Origin: an uncultured Pseudohongiella sp.
GTDB lineage: Bacteria > Pseudomonadota > Gammaproteobacteria > Pseudomonadales > Pseudohongiellaceae
Assembly: GCA_902597095.1 (NCBI GenBank)
Contig: CACJWK010000016.1
Coordinates: 1 to 58,067 of the forward strand
Length of the DNA: 58,067 nucleotides
Direction: 5' to 3'
The notes under the pieces were generated by a model. It made no database searches and was not told the origin of the DNA. It worked only from the letters and a program-made list of their open reading frames with translations. Positions 32,267 to 42,132 of the stretch are shown here, in pieces. A program made the translations under genes and the position numbers. Numbering within the stretch: the first letter of the stretch is position 1; the number at the start of each line of letters is the position of its first letter.

Positions 32267-33685
32267 TTAGGTGGAAAGTGAGCGTAGAAGGTTATTGTAG
32301 TCTTCTTTAATATCCATAGAGCTATGCCGGAGCTTGTTAATTTGCTTACAGGCGTGCAGGACCGTTGTGTGGTCTCGTCCGCCGAAAGCGTCGCCAATTT
32401 CCGGCAAACTGTGGTTGGTCAGCTCTTTAGACAGCGACATGGCGACTTGTCTGGGTCTTGCGACAGACCGATTACGCCTTTTTGACAACATGTCGGCCAT
32501 TTTAATCTTATAATACTCGGCGACAGACCGCTGTATATTGTCAATAGTCACCAGCTTGTCTTGCAGAGCAAACAGATCTCTTAACGCCTCCTTGATCAGC
32601 TCAAGATCGATAGCAGCCCCCTTAAAGCTGGCATGCGCTATCACTCGCTTCAGCGCTCCTTCCAACTCTCGCACGTTGGACCTCAGTCGTTGCGCAATAA
32701 AAAGGGCCGCATCATAGGGCAGTTCAATGCCAGACTGTGCGGCCTTATTGATCAGAATGGCCGCCCGGGTCTCGAGCTCAGGGGGCTCCACCGCTACCGT
32801 TAACCCCCAACCAAAACGGGATTTGAGTCTTTCTTCGAGGCCATTGATCTCTTTGTGGAAACGATCACAAGTGAGGATTATTTGCTGCCCGCCCTCTAAT
32901 AAGGCGTTAAAGGTGTGAAAGAACTCTTCCTGCGACCGCTCTTTGCCAGCGAAAAACTGAATGTCATCAATAAGCAAGGCATCAACTGAGCGGTAAAACC
33001 GTTTGAACTCATTAATCGCATTCATCTGTAATGCAGTCACCATAGTAGCCACAAACGTTTCCGAATGTAGGTAAACCACTTTGGCATCTGGTTTTTTGCT
33101 AACCAGATAATTGCCAATCGCATGCATCAGGTGGGTTTTCCCCAGCCCTACTCCCCCGTAGATAAACAGGGGGTTATAGGCGAAGCCGGGGTTCTCAGCA
33201 ACCTGCATGGCTGCCGCGCGAGCAAGCTGATTAGATTTACCCACAATGAAACTGTCGAACGTGTTATCCGGCTTCAGCGAGCCCCGATGCATCAGCTTAC
33301 CGTCTATGATCGTATCGACTCTGAACCCGGCTTTTCGCTGCAGCGCTGACATCCCGGATTCCGGGCGGCTGCCGCGCTCGTCGCAGGCCGGCGGGTGCGA
33401 CCCCCTTGCGGCCGTCGGCTCCGGGGTCGCTGCGACGGTACCATGCGGGTTGCTGACCTGCAGTTGCACCTTGACCGGCTCGCCCGACTGTTCTTCCAAG
33501 AGATCTGAGATTCGCGCCAGATATTTATTTTTCACCCAATCCAGAATGAACTTGTTAGGCGCATAGAGGCGCAAGCTGGTTTGCGCCAGCTCAGCCCGAA
33601 GAGGCCGTATCCAGGTGCCGAATTGCTGCGGGGGTAACTCTTCTTTGAGACGCTCACTACATCTCCGCCAATGCTCAACTACCAC
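32267..33685 (-). CDS. dnaA: Chromosomal replication initiator DnaA
   Basis: AAA+ protein that binds DnaA boxes and opens oriC. Domain I spans about residues 1-85, a short variable domain II follows, and the AAA+ domain has Walker [11 protein letters not shown] and Walker [13 protein letters not shown]. Domain IV carries the DNA-recognition signature [15 protein letters not shown]. The frame begins at a TTG at 33700, but the GTG at 33685 has GGAAAAG upstream and gives MVVEHWRRC, which lines up with Pseudomonas DnaA (MSVELW), so 472 residues is preferred. The oriC region and a DnaA box at 33752-33760 lie directly upstream, consistent with autoregulation. Confidence 0.98.
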   Translation of the reverse strand: MVVEHWRRCSERLKEELPPQQFGTWIRPLRAELAQTSLRLYAPNKFILDWVKNKYLARISDLLEEQSGEPVKVQLQVSNPHGTVAATPEPTAARGSHPPACDERGSRPESGMSALQRKAGFRVDTIIDGKLMHRGSLKPDNTFDSFIVGKSNQLARAAAMQVAENPGFAYNPLFIYGGVGLGKTHLMHAIGNYLVSKKPDAKVVYLHSETFVATMVTALQMNAINEFKRFYRSVDALLIDDIQFFAGKERSQEEFFHTFNALLEGGQQIILTCDRFHKEINGLEERLKSRFGWGLTVAVEPPELETRAAILINKAAQSGIELPYDAALFIAQRLRSNVRELEGALKRVIAHASFKGAAIDLELIKEALRDLFALQDKLVTIDNIQRSVAEYYKIKMADMLSKRRNRSVARPRQVAMSLSKELTNHSLPEIGDAFGGRDHTTVLHACKQINKLRHSSMDIKEDYNNLLRSLST

Positions 33686-33751
33686 GACTGTCTTTTCCAA
33701 TTGCCTGTTTTTGTTTTTTTACGCTCGGAATCATAACGATGAACAAAGCAC

Positions 33752-33760
33752 TTATCCACT
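33752..33760 (+). promoter_or_regulatory. DnaA box (one mismatch)
   Basis: TTATCCACT, one mismatch from TTATnCACA, about 70 bases upstream of the dnaA start where it could also serve DnaA autoregulation. Confidence 0.7.
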
Positions 33761-33885
33761 GCCCTGAGGGCAGAAAAGCCATTTTTTGGAACGGTTTTTT
33801 TTTGTTATTTTTCAGATATTAATGGGATTATGCCCTGTTTTTTCAGGCTGAAAATCCCGTAAATTTTTGCCTTATGCGCTCAGCC

Positions 33886-33894
33886 TGTGCATAA
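33886..33894 (-). promoter_or_regulatory. DnaA box (consensus)
   Basis: TGTGCATAA on the plus strand is TTATGCACA on the minus strand, a full match to TTATnCACA. Confidence 0.85.
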
Positions 33895-33900
33895 ATAACC

Positions 33901-33909
33901 TGTGGATAA
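33901..33909 (-). promoter_or_regulatory. DnaA box (consensus, strongest type)
   Basis: TGTGGATAA on the plus strand is TTATCCACA on the minus strand, the classic high-affinity box, 6 bases from the previous one and in the same orientation. Confidence 0.9.
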
Positions 33910-33911
33910 CT

Positions 33912-33920
33912 TGTGGCTAA
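33912..33920 (-). promoter_or_regulatory. DnaA box (one mismatch)
   Basis: TGTGGCTAA (minus strand TTAGCCACA) follows the consensus box by two bases with one mismatch. Confidence 0.55.
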
Positions 33921-34017
33921 TCTATGGATGGCCCATCCGCGCACTCAGCCGGCCTCAGGCCGGCGATGCAACCCACAGTCCGACGGCATTTGACCAGGCA
34001 ATTCTCTCGAGTCTGCG

Positions 34018-34046
34018 TTGCAAGTTTGAGCCAAAACCACTAGAAT
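34018..34046 (+). promoter_or_regulatory. Putative sigma-70 promoter of rpmH
   Basis: TTGCAA and TAGAAT are separated by exactly 17 bases, 58 bases upstream of the rpmH start codon. It is the best -35/-10 pair between oriC and rpmH. Confidence 0.55.
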
Positions 34047-34103
34047 TCGCGCTCTTTTTCGAACCTGTTTCGGTTAACGAGCAGAACAAACGGATAACCC
34101 ACT

Positions 34104-34238
34104 ATGAAGCGAACATATCAGCCGAGCGTTCTAAAGCGGGCTCGCACTCACGGATTCCGCGCGCGGATGTCTACCAAGGGCGGCCGACTTGTGCTCAAGC
34201 GACGTCGCGCAAAGGGTCGAGCGCAGCTGTCGGCTTGA
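34104..34238 (+). CDS. rpmH: 50S ribosomal protein L34
   Basis: Small basic ribosomal protein of 44 residues. The reading frame begins [18 protein letters not shown] and ends [13 protein letters not shown], the usual family sequence. It is followed 37 bases later by rnpA, an order conserved across bacteria, next to oriC. Confidence 0.97.
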   Translation: MKRTYQPSVLKRARTHGFRARMSTKGGRLVLKRRRAKGRAQLSA

Positions 34239-34275
34239 GAACCCGACGCTCAATAGCATTCAGGTGCAAGGCCTT

Positions 34276-34665
34276 GTGGCAACTCAGAGCTTTCCCAAAG
34301 CTTCGCGCCTGCTTAATGCTGCCGACTACAGCGCTGTCTTCGATAAGACCCACTTCAAGGTTTCCTGTCGCTACTTTCTGATGCTAGCCAGAGTCAATCG
34401 CGACGCGAATACGAGGCTCGGTTTAGTCGTCGCCAAAAAACACGTCCCAACTGCCGTCCAAAGAAACCGGTTGAAAAGGCTAATAAGAACGTCATTCAGA
34501 TCCCTTGAGCCGTTTCCCCGTCATTTAGATCTAGTTGTTCTGGTCAGAAAGGGTGCTGATAAAATCCACAACCGACAAGCCTTTGCCCAACTCAACACAC
34601 TCTGGGCTGATGTTGCGCTAAAATGCCAGAGTATCAACCCGCGACCTGACTTAGGGCAGCCTTAA
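34276..34665 (+). CDS. rnpA: Ribonuclease P protein component
   Basis: Protein cofactor of RNase P, which matures the 5' ends of tRNAs. The basic product carries the RNR motif region [20 protein letters not shown]. The open frame runs further upstream through rpmH in another frame; the GTG at 34276 with AGGTG upstream gives [18 protein letters not shown], which aligns residue for residue with the start of E. coli RnpA (129 residues). GTG 34264 is an alternative. Confidence 0.93.
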   Translation: MATQSFPKASRLLNAADYSAVFDKTHFKVSCRYFLMLARVNRDANTRLGLVVAKKHVPTAVQRNRLKRLIRTSFRSLEPFPRHLDLVVLVRKGADKIHNRQAFAQLNTLWADVALKCQSINPRPDLGQP

Positions 34666-34679
34666 AGCACCATACTGAA

Positions 34680-34922
34680 ATGATTACCAAGCTCCTGATC
34701 GGCATCATCGACATCTACCAGCGATTTTTCAGCCTCTTGCTTGGCAGCAACTGCCGCTTTTATCCCACATGTTCGCAATATCTAAGACAAGCCATCCAGC
34801 TACATGGCCCGGTTAAAGGCATGATGCTGGGCATCAACAGGCTGAGTAAATGCCACCCCTGGCATGAAGGCGGAATGGACCCTGTACCTCACCCCGCTAG
34901 CCATCCGGAACTTAAGAGCTGA
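34680..34922 (+). CDS. yidD: Membrane protein insertion efficiency factor YidD
   Basis: Small membrane-associated protein of 80 residues that assists YidC. It contains the invariant [15 protein letters not shown] and [13 protein letters not shown] segments. It lies between rnpA (14 bases) and yidC (three bases) in the usual rnpA-yidD-yidC order. Confidence 0.95.
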   Translation: MITKLLIGIIDIYQRFFSLLLGSNCRFYPTCSQYLRQAIQLHGPVKGMMLGINRLSKCHPWHEGGMDPVPHPASHPELKS

Positions 34923-34925
34923 CCT

Positions 34926-36593
34926 ATGGATTTCACGCGCTTTTCACTTTACTCAGCCCTCGCAATCGTCACCTACCTGATGCTGCTTGCGTGGCAGAAA
35001 GACTATCCGCCGAACATTGGGGGCGCTGACTCTGCCGTGGTCTTGACGCAAGACTTGGCCGCAGACGGGAAAAAACCTGTCGATTTACCAAGCTCCTTGC
35101 CGGCCACCGCGCCAAATACGTCTGATACCATCACCAGTGGCAATCTACCGAGCGGTGCTACCGGTGAAACCGTGCGCGTCGCTACCGACACCCTGGAGCT
35201 CAGTATAAGCTTAGATGGGGGAGATATTACCAGCCTCGCGCTTCCCTTGTTTCTCAAACAGCTAGAAGTTCCAAGTGATCCCTTTGATCTACTTCAGACG
35301 CAGCCAGGGCGCAGCTACGTGGCACAAAGCGGGTTGATCGGACCAGACGGGATCGACAGCGGCGGCAGAGCAAGCTACCGAAGCCGGCTATCCAGTTACG
35401 TGATGCAGGAAACCGACGAACAGCTCACAGTGGATCTGGTGAGCGAAACCGATGAGGTCAGCGTGACCAAACAATATCGGTTTACGCGGGGTAGTTACCT
35501 GATTGAGGTCAGCTTTCTTATTTCAAATAAAAGTACCGATCGTCTTCAGGCAAATGCTTTTGGGCAGATTAAACGGGACGTTTTTGACGACCCGAGCGCC
35601 GTAGGCGGGTTTGGTCGCACTTATCTCGGTTTTGTCAGCACCTCTGAGGATGACCCCTACATCCGAATCGATTTTGACGAGGTAGATGATGGCACTGAGG
35701 CCTTTGACACCCAAGGTGGCTGGATCGGATTCAGTCAGCATTATTTCATTTCTGCCTGGATTCCTGAGCCTAGCCAGACCAACCGGTACACCACACGGAA
35801 AAATGATGTGGGTCAGTATTTCGGGGAGTTCACAGGCAGTGCAATCATCGTTGCGCCCGGGGAGTCGGCCGAATACCGAATGGGTTTTTACGCCGGCCCG
35901 AAAGACCAGTATGTCCTAGCTGAAATCTCGCCCAATCTGGACCTGACTATTGATTACGGGTTTTTGTGGTTTCTTGCTGCCCCAATCTACTGGCTGCTGC
36001 GTCAAATCGATTCCTTTATCAATAATTATGGGCTCTCGATCATCACGCTGACGCTAGTGGTCAAAGCCCTGTTCTACAAATTGACGGAGACCCAATACCG
36101 GTCAATGGCCGGGATGCGCCGCGTGATGCCGAAAATGGAGTCGCTGAAAGAAACCTATGGCGATGACCGAATGAAGCTGCAGCAGGCCACCATGGAGCTT
36201 TACAAGAAAGAGAAGATCAATCCGTTTGGTGGGTGCTTGCCGATGCTGGTTCAGATGCCGGTTTTTATTGCGCTCTACTGGGTCTTGCTGGAAAGCGTGG
36301 AACTCCGTCATGCGGCTTTCGGATTGTGGCTGCAGGATCTTTCCGTGCGGGATCCCTACTTTATCTTGCCTCTGCTGATGGCGGCGACCATGTACCTGCA
36401 AACAAGCCTCAGTCCGACACCGGCCGATCCTATACAGGCCAGAGTCATGAAAATCATGCCCGTCATGATGGGGGTGTTGTTTCTCTGGTTCCCGGCAGGT
36501 CTTGTACTCTACTGGTTAACAAACGGACTGCTGGGCATTCTTCAACAGTGGTATATCACCAGAAAACTGGAAGCTGCCCACGACGGCAAATAG
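34926..36593 (+). CDS. yidC: Membrane protein insertase YidC
   Basis: Inner-membrane insertase working alone or with SecYEG, for example for ATP synthase subunits a and c. The 555-residue product has an N-terminal signal-anchor helix (about 5-22), a large periplasmic domain (about 50-345) and five C-terminal helices including the conserved YRSMAGMRRVMPKMESLKE segment and PFGGCLPMLVQMPVFIALYW. It follows yidD by three bases. Confidence 0.97.
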   Translation: MDFTRFSLYSALAIVTYLMLLAWQKDYPPNIGGADSAVVLTQDLAADGKKPVDLPSSLPATAPNTSDTITSGNLPSGATGETVRVATDTLELSISLDGGDITSLALPLFLKQLEVPSDPFDLLQTQPGRSYVAQSGLIGPDGIDSGGRASYRSRLSSYVMQETDEQLTVDLVSETDEVSVTKQYRFTRGSYLIEVSFLISNKSTDRLQANAFGQIKRDVFDDPSAVGGFGRTYLGFVSTSEDDPYIRIDFDEVDDGTEAFDTQGGWIGFSQHYFISAWIPEPSQTNRYTTRKNDVGQYFGEFTGSAIIVAPGESAEYRMGFYAGPKDQYVLAEISPNLDLTIDYGFLWFLAAPIYWLLRQIDSFINNYGLSIITLTLVVKALFYKLTETQYRSMAGMRRVMPKMESLKETYGDDRMKLQQATMELYKKEKINPFGGCLPMLVQMPVFIALYWVLLESVELRHAAFGLWLQDLSVRDPYFILPLLMAATMYLQTSLSPTPADPIQARVMKIMPVMMGVLFLWFPAGLVLYWLTNGLLGILQQWYITRKLEAAHDGK

Positions 36594-36672
36594 GCGGCTT
36601 GAGGGGCAATCCCGAGCACTGACGCTGGTACTAAGCCGGCATCCTTTGCCAGTGAACGCCTGAACAGATCGC

Positions 36673-38103
36673 ATGATTAAAGAGGACGCAGACACCATTT
36701 GTGCCATTGCCACTGCCACAGGCCGTGGCGGCATCGGTATCGTCCGACTGTCCGGGCCCAAAGCACTGGCCATCGGACAACGGATTACCGGACTTACCTT
36801 ACAACCCAGGCTGGCCACCTTTGTCGACATGATGAACAGCAACTGCGAGCTGATCGACAGCGGCATCGCGCTTTACTTCAAGGCGCCCCACTCCTTCACG
36901 GGCGAAAATGTTGTGGAACTTCAGGGTCATGGCGGTCCGCAAGTGCTTCAGTCCCTGCTTGAACAGTGTATTGCCCGGGGCGCCAGATTGGCGGCACCGG
37001 GAGAGTTTACTGAACGAGCGTTCCTGAACGGTAAGATCGATCTCCTGCAGGCTGAAGCCATCGCTGATCTCATAGACGCAAGCTCAGCCCAGGCGGCCCG
37101 GTCAGCCATGAGAACGCTTAAAGGCGTCTTTTCGGAAAAAATCCACCAGCTGGTTGAAGACATCACTAGAATCCGGGTCAATGTTGAAGCCGCCATCGAT
37201 TTCACTGATGAAGACATCGATATCATGACAGACACTGGGGTGGCCGAGGCGATGGAGACCGCCAGTCAGCGTCTTAACGTTGTGTTTGAGGCGGCCCATC
37301 AGGGACTGGTAGTCAAAGACGGGATTACCGTGGTTCTTGTCGGCGCACCCAATGCCGGCAAGTCGAGTCTGTTGAACGCGCTGGCCGGTACCAACACTGC
37401 CATCGTGACAGACATCCCCGGTACTACTCGGGATGTCATTCGTCAGGAAATTAACCTCAATGGACTGCCCGTCCATATCATCGACACCGCCGGAATGCGT
37501 GACAGCGAGGATCTTGTTGAGCGGGAAGGCGTCAAAAGAGCTGTCTCTGCACTCGATGAAGCGGATCTGATCCTGCTGGTGGCGGACAGCGCTGTGTATT
37601 CTGATCAGGAGCCCGGCCCGGTTTTACAAACGCTTTTTGCCGGAAAGTATGGTCATACAGCTATTGACGAGGCAACCCATTTAACCGAGCTTGCCCAGCT
37701 GCTTACCCGGGTATGTATGGTATACAACAAGATCGATTTAACTGAGTGCCATGGGCCGGGTGTTTCATCCACACACTACCAAGAGCATGCGCTCAAGTTA
37801 TTCCGACTATCGGCCAAAACGCGCGCTGGTCTTGATGATCTGAGGGATCACCTCACCGAGCTGGCGGGGTATCAGAGCTCCGGAGAGGGGAATTTCAGCG
37901 CCAGGGAGCGACACCTTATAGCCTTGTCGAATGCTCAGAAATCCCTTGAAAGCGCCGTTTCAGGGGTTTGTGAGCGCTTACCACTAGAGCTCGTTGCAGA
38001 AGATCTACGTCGGGTTCAGACCTTTCTCGGTGCGATTACCGGCGAAGTGAGCAGCGATGACCTTCTTGGAGAGATCTTCTCGAATTTCTGCATTGGTAAG
38101 TAA
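36673..38103 (+). CDS. mnmE: tRNA modification GTPase MnmE (TrmE)
   Basis: With MnmG makes the cmnm5 modification at U34 of tRNAs. The 476-residue product has an N-terminal folate-binding domain (ATGRGGIGIVRLSG), a central G domain with GAPNAGKSSLLNAL, DIPGTTRD and DTAGMRDS, and the C-terminal CIGK motif carrying the essential Cys. Its partner gene mnmG lies next in line after a 435-bp AT-rich gap. Confidence 0.97.
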   Translation: MIKEDADTICAIATATGRGGIGIVRLSGPKALAIGQRITGLTLQPRLATFVDMMNSNCELIDSGIALYFKAPHSFTGENVVELQGHGGPQVLQSLLEQCIARGARLAAPGEFTERAFLNGKIDLLQAEAIADLIDASSAQAARSAMRTLKGVFSEKIHQLVEDITRIRVNVEAAIDFTDEDIDIMTDTGVAEAMETASQRLNVVFEAAHQGLVVKDGITVVLVGAPNAGKSSLLNALAGTNTAIVTDIPGTTRDVIRQEINLNGLPVHIIDTAGMRDSEDLVEREGVKRAVSALDEADLILLVADSAVYSDQEPGPVLQTLFAGKYGHTAIDEATHLTELAQLLTRVCMVYNKIDLTECHGPGVSSTHYQEHALKLFRLSAKTRAGLDDLRDHLTELAGYQSSGEGNFSARERHLIALSNAQKSLESAVSGVCERLPLELVAEDLRRVQTFLGAITGEVSSDDLLGEIFSNFCIGK

Positions 38104-38538
38104 ACTCGCCAAGACCTCTGACCCGCCAGGGTCAGTCGAGACACCGTGTCAGCTTCCTGTGCAGAACCCTGTTCAGCGTTGGGTACGTCTTGTGGGTGAT
38201 TCACCGGTACACGGCTGAACACCCTGGGGCGTCAAAACACCCACAATTGGTGCATAAGGTATACCGCTTTAATACCGCGGTTTCACACCCACTTGTCAAA
38301 GGGGTAGGTGTATGAAATATATACCGTTTTTTAGGATTTCAACAGATATCCTGTCCCTCTATAACAACAGTATCAATACTTTCTTCTATCTATACTTTAT
38401 ATATTTATACATTTATTCATCAGATAATTAACGGCTCAGATAAATCAGCGCTGAACAGCCTTACCGTACTGAAAGGCCTGTCAATTGCCCGAGATCGCTA
38501 TATACTTCCGCCCTGAAAATCAGCAGATAAAAGTCACT
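38104..38538. other. AT-rich intergenic region upstream of mnmG
   Basis: The mnmE-mnmG gap contains a GC hairpin (CTGACCC/GGGTCAG) at 38118-38135 after mnmE, a DnaA-box-like GGTGCATAA at 38249-38257 and a very AT-rich tract at about 38318-38432. An upstream extension of the mnmG frame crosses its right end. It is the likely promoter region of mnmG; the AT-rich tract also looks like a DNA-unwinding element (see findings). No gene is seen. Confidence 0.5.
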
Positions 38539-40464
38539 ATGCGCTACGGATTGGAATACGACGTCATCGTGGTAGGCGGTGGGCATGCCGGTACCGAAGC
38601 GGCTCTTGCCTCTGCTCGTACTGGGGCCAATACGCTGCTGGTTACCCACAGTATTGAAACGCTGGGTCAGATGTCCTGCAACCCGGCGATAGGCGGCATA
38701 GGCAAGAGCCATCTTGTCAAAGAGATTGACGCGCTCGGAGGTGCAATGGCGCGGGCGACGGACCGAGCCGGCATCCAGTTCCGGGTTCTAAATGCCAGCA
38801 AAGGGCCTGCCGTTCGAGCCACTCGCGCTCAGGCAGATCGTGTGCTCTACAAGGCGGCCATTCGGGAAATACTCGAAGCGCAGGAGAACCTGTCAATCTT
38901 TCAGTCTGCTGTTGATGATCTTTTGCTGTCCGACGGGGTGGTCGGTGGCGTGCGAACGCAGATGGGACTGGAGATTGTCAGCAAGAAAGTTGTACTCACC
39001 ACTGGCACCTTTCTGGGCGGCAAGATTCACATCGGTCTTGAGCAAAGCAGCGGCGGTAGAGCGGGTGATCCACCCTCTGTTGCGCTGGCAGAGCGTCTTC
39101 GGCAGCTCCCTTTCAGGGTAGAGCGCCTGAAAACCGGCACGCCGCCGAGAATTGATTCCAGGAGTGTGGATTTTTCCGTCATGGAAATACAACATGGCGA
39201 CAGTCCGACGCCGGTCATGTCATTTCTGGGGAGACAGGCAGAACATCCGCAGCAGATCCCCTGCTATATCACCAGCACCAATGCTGCCTGTCATGAAATC
39301 ATCCGCAGCGGACTCGACCGCTCGCCGATGTATACGGGAGTGATTGAAGGAACCGGGCCTCGCTACTGTCCCTCGATTGAAGACAAGGTGATGCGATTCG
39401 CTGACAAGGACAGCCACCAGATTTTTGTTGAGCCGGAGGGGCTAAAAACCAACGAACTGTATCCCAACGGGATCTCAACCAGTCTGCCTTTCGATGTGCA
39501 GATTGAAATGGTCCGGCAGATCAGGGGATTTGAAAAAGCACATATCACGCGCCCCGGCTATGCCATTGAATATGATTTTTTTGATCCCAGAGATTTGAAT
39601 TATTCTCTTGAGACGCGTTTTGTGGAAGGACTCTACTTTGCCGGCCAGATCAACGGCACAACCGGATATGAGGAAGCCGCTGCGCAGGGTCTGCTAGCCG
39701 GACTGAATGCCGCGCTCGCGGTGCAGGGGAAGGTGTCGTGGTGCCCCCGCAGAGACCAGGCCTACCTCGGTGTTTTAATTGATGACCTCATCACCCTGGG
39801 GACCAACGAGCCGTACCGCATGTTTACCAGTCGGGCAGAATACCGACTGACGCTGAGGGAAGACAATGCCGACTCCCGACTTAGCCCCACTGGCAGGCAG
39901 CTCGGTCTGGTTGATGCTGAGCGCTGGGCGTTTTATCAGCAAAAAGCCAGTGCGGTTGCTGCTGAACTTGATTATCTGAATGAAAATATCATTCACAAGG
40001 ACTCCAGCGCCGCGGCAAAGCTGAATGCTTTTCTGGAGAAGCCTATTGCTCGTGAATACCGACTGTCTGAATTGCTTGCGAGACCTCAGTTGAACTATGA
40101 CACCCTGCTCGAAATTCTCGGGAGCCCAGTGGCCGGATCAGACTCAGACGCAGACAGCCCGGAACGCCGGATAGCGGAACAGGCTCGTCTTCAGGCTGAG
40201 ATAAAGATCAAATACCAGGGGTATATTGACCGGCAGTCTGAGGAAATCTCCAGACTGAAAAGACAGGAAAACACGACCATTCCTGCTGATTTTGACTACT
40301 CATCGGTTCAGGGACTCTCCACAGAACTGAAGCAGAAACTGGAAGTGGCGAGGCCGGACAATATTGGCAGGGCGTCCCGCTTACCGGGTATGACGCCGGC
40401 TGCGATTTCTCTGTTGCTGGTCTATCTCAAGAAATACGGTGCGACGACTCGAAAAGCGAGCTAG
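38539..40464 (+). CDS. mnmG: tRNA uridine-5-carboxymethylaminomethyl modification enzyme MnmG (GidA)
   Basis: FAD-dependent partner of MnmE. The 641-residue product starts [18 protein letters not shown] (FAD-binding loop) and contains [38 protein letters not shown] and [18 protein letters not shown]. The open frame runs 18 codons further upstream, but ATG 38539 matches the family. rsmG follows, as in E. coli and Pseudomonas. Confidence 0.97.
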   Translation: MRYGLEYDVIVVGGGHAGTEAALASARTGANTLLVTHSIETLGQMSCNPAIGGIGKSHLVKEIDALGGAMARATDRAGIQFRVLNASKGPAVRATRAQADRVLYKAAIREILEAQENLSIFQSAVDDLLLSDGVVGGVRTQMGLEIVSKKVVLTTGTFLGGKIHIGLEQSSGGRAGDPPSVALAERLRQLPFRVERLKTGTPPRIDSRSVDFSVMEIQHGDSPTPVMSFLGRQAEHPQQIPCYITSTNAACHEIIRSGLDRSPMYTGVIEGTGPRYCPSIEDKVMRFADKDSHQIFVEPEGLKTNELYPNGISTSLPFDVQIEMVRQIRGFEKAHITRPGYAIEYDFFDPRDLNYSLETRFVEGLYFAGQINGTTGYEEAAAQGLLAGLNAALAVQGKVSWCPRRDQAYLGVLIDDLITLGTNEPYRMFTSRAEYRLTLREDNADSRLSPTGRQLGLVDAERWAFYQQKASAVAAELDYLNENIIHKDSSAAAKLNAFLEKPIAREYRLSELLARPQLNYDTLLEILGSPVAGSDSDADSPERRIAEQARLQAEIKIKYQGYIDRQSEEISRLKRQENTTIPADFDYSSVQGLSTELKQKLEVARPDNIGRASRLPGMTPAAISLLLVYLKKYGATTRKAS

Positions 40465-40526
40465 GCCTTTTGCGCCACCCGCCCGCAGTACACCATCACC
40501 TCAACCCGGGCGGTTATCGGTGCTTT

Positions 40527-41189
40527 ATGTTATTGCATGATCGATTGTCAGACGGGTTAAAGCAGATCGGATTGCCTGTTACCGCCCGGCAAAGTGAACA
40601 CCTCGAAACCTACCTGAGTCTGATTCAGAAATGGAATCAGACCTACAATCTTGTGGCTGATTGCAGTCCTGAGCCGCTACTGATCAGACATCTGTTTGAT
40701 TGTTTGTCGGCTCTGCCGCTCGTCGCAATCTCCCCTGGTGCGCACGTGCTGGATGTCGGCTCGGGTGCAGGCCTGCCGGGAATCCCCTGGGCAATTTTTC
40801 ATCCAGAGTCATCATTCACTTTGCTTGACAGCAATGGCAAGAAAACGCGGTTTCTGTTTCAGGTGAAAGTGGCGCTTAACCTGGAAAATGTCCGCATCGA
40901 GCACAGCCGGCTGGAACATTATCAACCCGTTGCACCTCTGGATATCGTGACTTGCCGCGCTTTTGCATCCTTGCGGGATTTGACCGAAAAGCTGGGCGTT
41001 CTCATGCAGATTCACACCCGGTTGTGCGCCCTGAAAGGCCAGCTGGCCAGCGCCGAAATTGCAGATCTGCTTCCTGGCTTTGAAGCACTGGCGCTGCAAA
41101 AAATTTCGGTGCCATTCCTCAACGAGCAGCGACATCTGGTCACCGTTGTAAAAAGCCCAGCAGAGAAGGAAGTTGTCAATAAGATTTAG
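40527..41189 (+). CDS. rsmG: 16S rRNA m7G527 methyltransferase RsmG (GidB)
   Basis: Methylates G527 of 16S rRNA. The 220-residue product contains the conserved KWNQTYNLVA, RHLFDCL and the SAM loop VLDVGSGAGLPGIPWAIF. The frame starts at a TTG at 40470 just after mnmG, but ATG 40527 gives the normal length and N-terminus and is preferred. Confidence 0.94.
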   Translation: MLLHDRLSDGLKQIGLPVTARQSEHLETYLSLIQKWNQTYNLVADCSPEPLLIRHLFDCLSALPLVAISPGAHVLDVGSGAGLPGIPWAIFHPESSFTLLDSNGKKTRFLFQVKVALNLENVRIEHSRLEHYQPVAPLDIVTCRAFASLRDLTEKLGVLMQIHTRLCALKGQLASAEIADLLPGFEALALQKISVPFLNEQRHLVTVVKSPAEKEVVNKI

Positions 41190-41268
41190 CACACACGGCG
41201 ACCTCATTAGGGTAAACTGTTTGGGACGTCATGGCGCGCGATAGGAACATAAAGGACAGGGAGTGACT

Positions 41269-42054
41269 GTGAGCAAAGTACTGGCCATTGCCAATCAGAA
41301 AGGCGGCGTGGGGAAAACCACTACCTCAGTGAATCTGGCGGCCTCACTCAGCGTGACTCGAAACCGGGTTCTGCTGATTGATATGGACCCCCAGGGCAAT
41401 GCCACGATGGGTTCGGGGGTAAACAAGAACGGGCTCGAGTATTCAATCTACGACCTGTTAACTGATCAGGCAGACTTTGCCAGCGTGGTAGCACGACCAG
41501 AAGACGGAGAGTACGATCTGCTTCCTGCGAACGGCGACCTGGTGGCAGCGGAAGTCGAGTTGATTTCCCTTGAGAACCGGGAGCTCCGGTTACGGAATAT
41601 CATCGAAGCAAACCGGGAGCGTTATGACTTTATCGTCATCGACTGTCCGCCGGCGCTCAACATGCTGACGATCAATTCCCTGGTGGCTGCTGATGGTGTG
41701 GTCATCCCGATGCAGTGCGAGTATTACGCACTGGAGGGGCTGTCGGCGCTGATGGATACCATTCGCGCAATTCAGGACCGGATTAACCCGACACTGAAAA
41801 TAGAAGGCATACTCCGCACAATGTATGACCCGCGCAATAAACTGACAAGCGAAGTTAACGGCCAATTGTTTAACTATTTCGGCGATGCGGTCTACCGAAC
41901 CGTCGTGCCGCGAAATATTCGACTCGCCGAGGCGCCGAGCTACGGCAAGCCTGTCATTAAATATGACCGTAAATCTCGGGGAGCCATCGCCTATTTGGCT
42001 CTGGCTGGAGAAATGTTGCGCCGCCATGATGAGTCGGCCCGGGTGATTCAATAA
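41269..42054 (+). CDS. parA: Chromosome partitioning ATPase ParA (Soj)
   Basis: Deviant-Walker ATPase that moves ParB-bound origins apart. The product begins MSKVLAIANQKGGVGKTTTS with the KGGVGKTT signature, followed by LLIDMDPQGNATMGSG and VIDCPPALNMLT. Two GTG codons six bases apart are possible starts; the second, at 41269, has GGGAG five bases before it and matches Pseudomonas ParA, giving 261 residues. parB follows 78 bases on, and parS-like sites lie in recF. Confidence 0.96.
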   Translation: MSKVLAIANQKGGVGKTTTSVNLAASLSVTRNRVLLIDMDPQGNATMGSGVNKNGLEYSIYDLLTDQADFASVVARPEDGEYDLLPANGDLVAAEVELISLENRELRLRNIIEANRERYDFIVIDCPPALNMLTINSLVAADGVVIPMQCEYYALEGLSALMDTIRAIQDRINPTLKIEGILRTMYDPRNKLTSEVNGQLFNYFGDAVYRTVVPRNIRLAEAPSYGKPVIKYDRKSRGAIAYLALAGEMLRRHDESARVIQ

Positions 42055-42132
42055 GCGTGACTCTCTTGGTGTTAATTAGTAAGCATTCACTAACTTTATA
42101 CATCAGGGCTTCCCAGCTGGGCTAACCACACA

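Larger units (their letters stand above)
33686..34103. other. Chromosomal replication origin oriC (dnaA-rpmH interval)
   Basis: The 400-bp interval between divergent dnaA and rpmH is the standard position of oriC in Pseudomonas-type genomes. It holds an AT-rich tract (about 33765-33870, with runs of T and GATATTAAT) next to a cluster of DnaA boxes at 33886-33920 and a further box at 33752. A GC-rich hairpin (GCCGGCC-TCA-GGCCGGC) lies at 33948-33964, and an inverted repeat TTTTCA-GGC-TGAAAA at 33840-33854. Confidence 0.9.
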
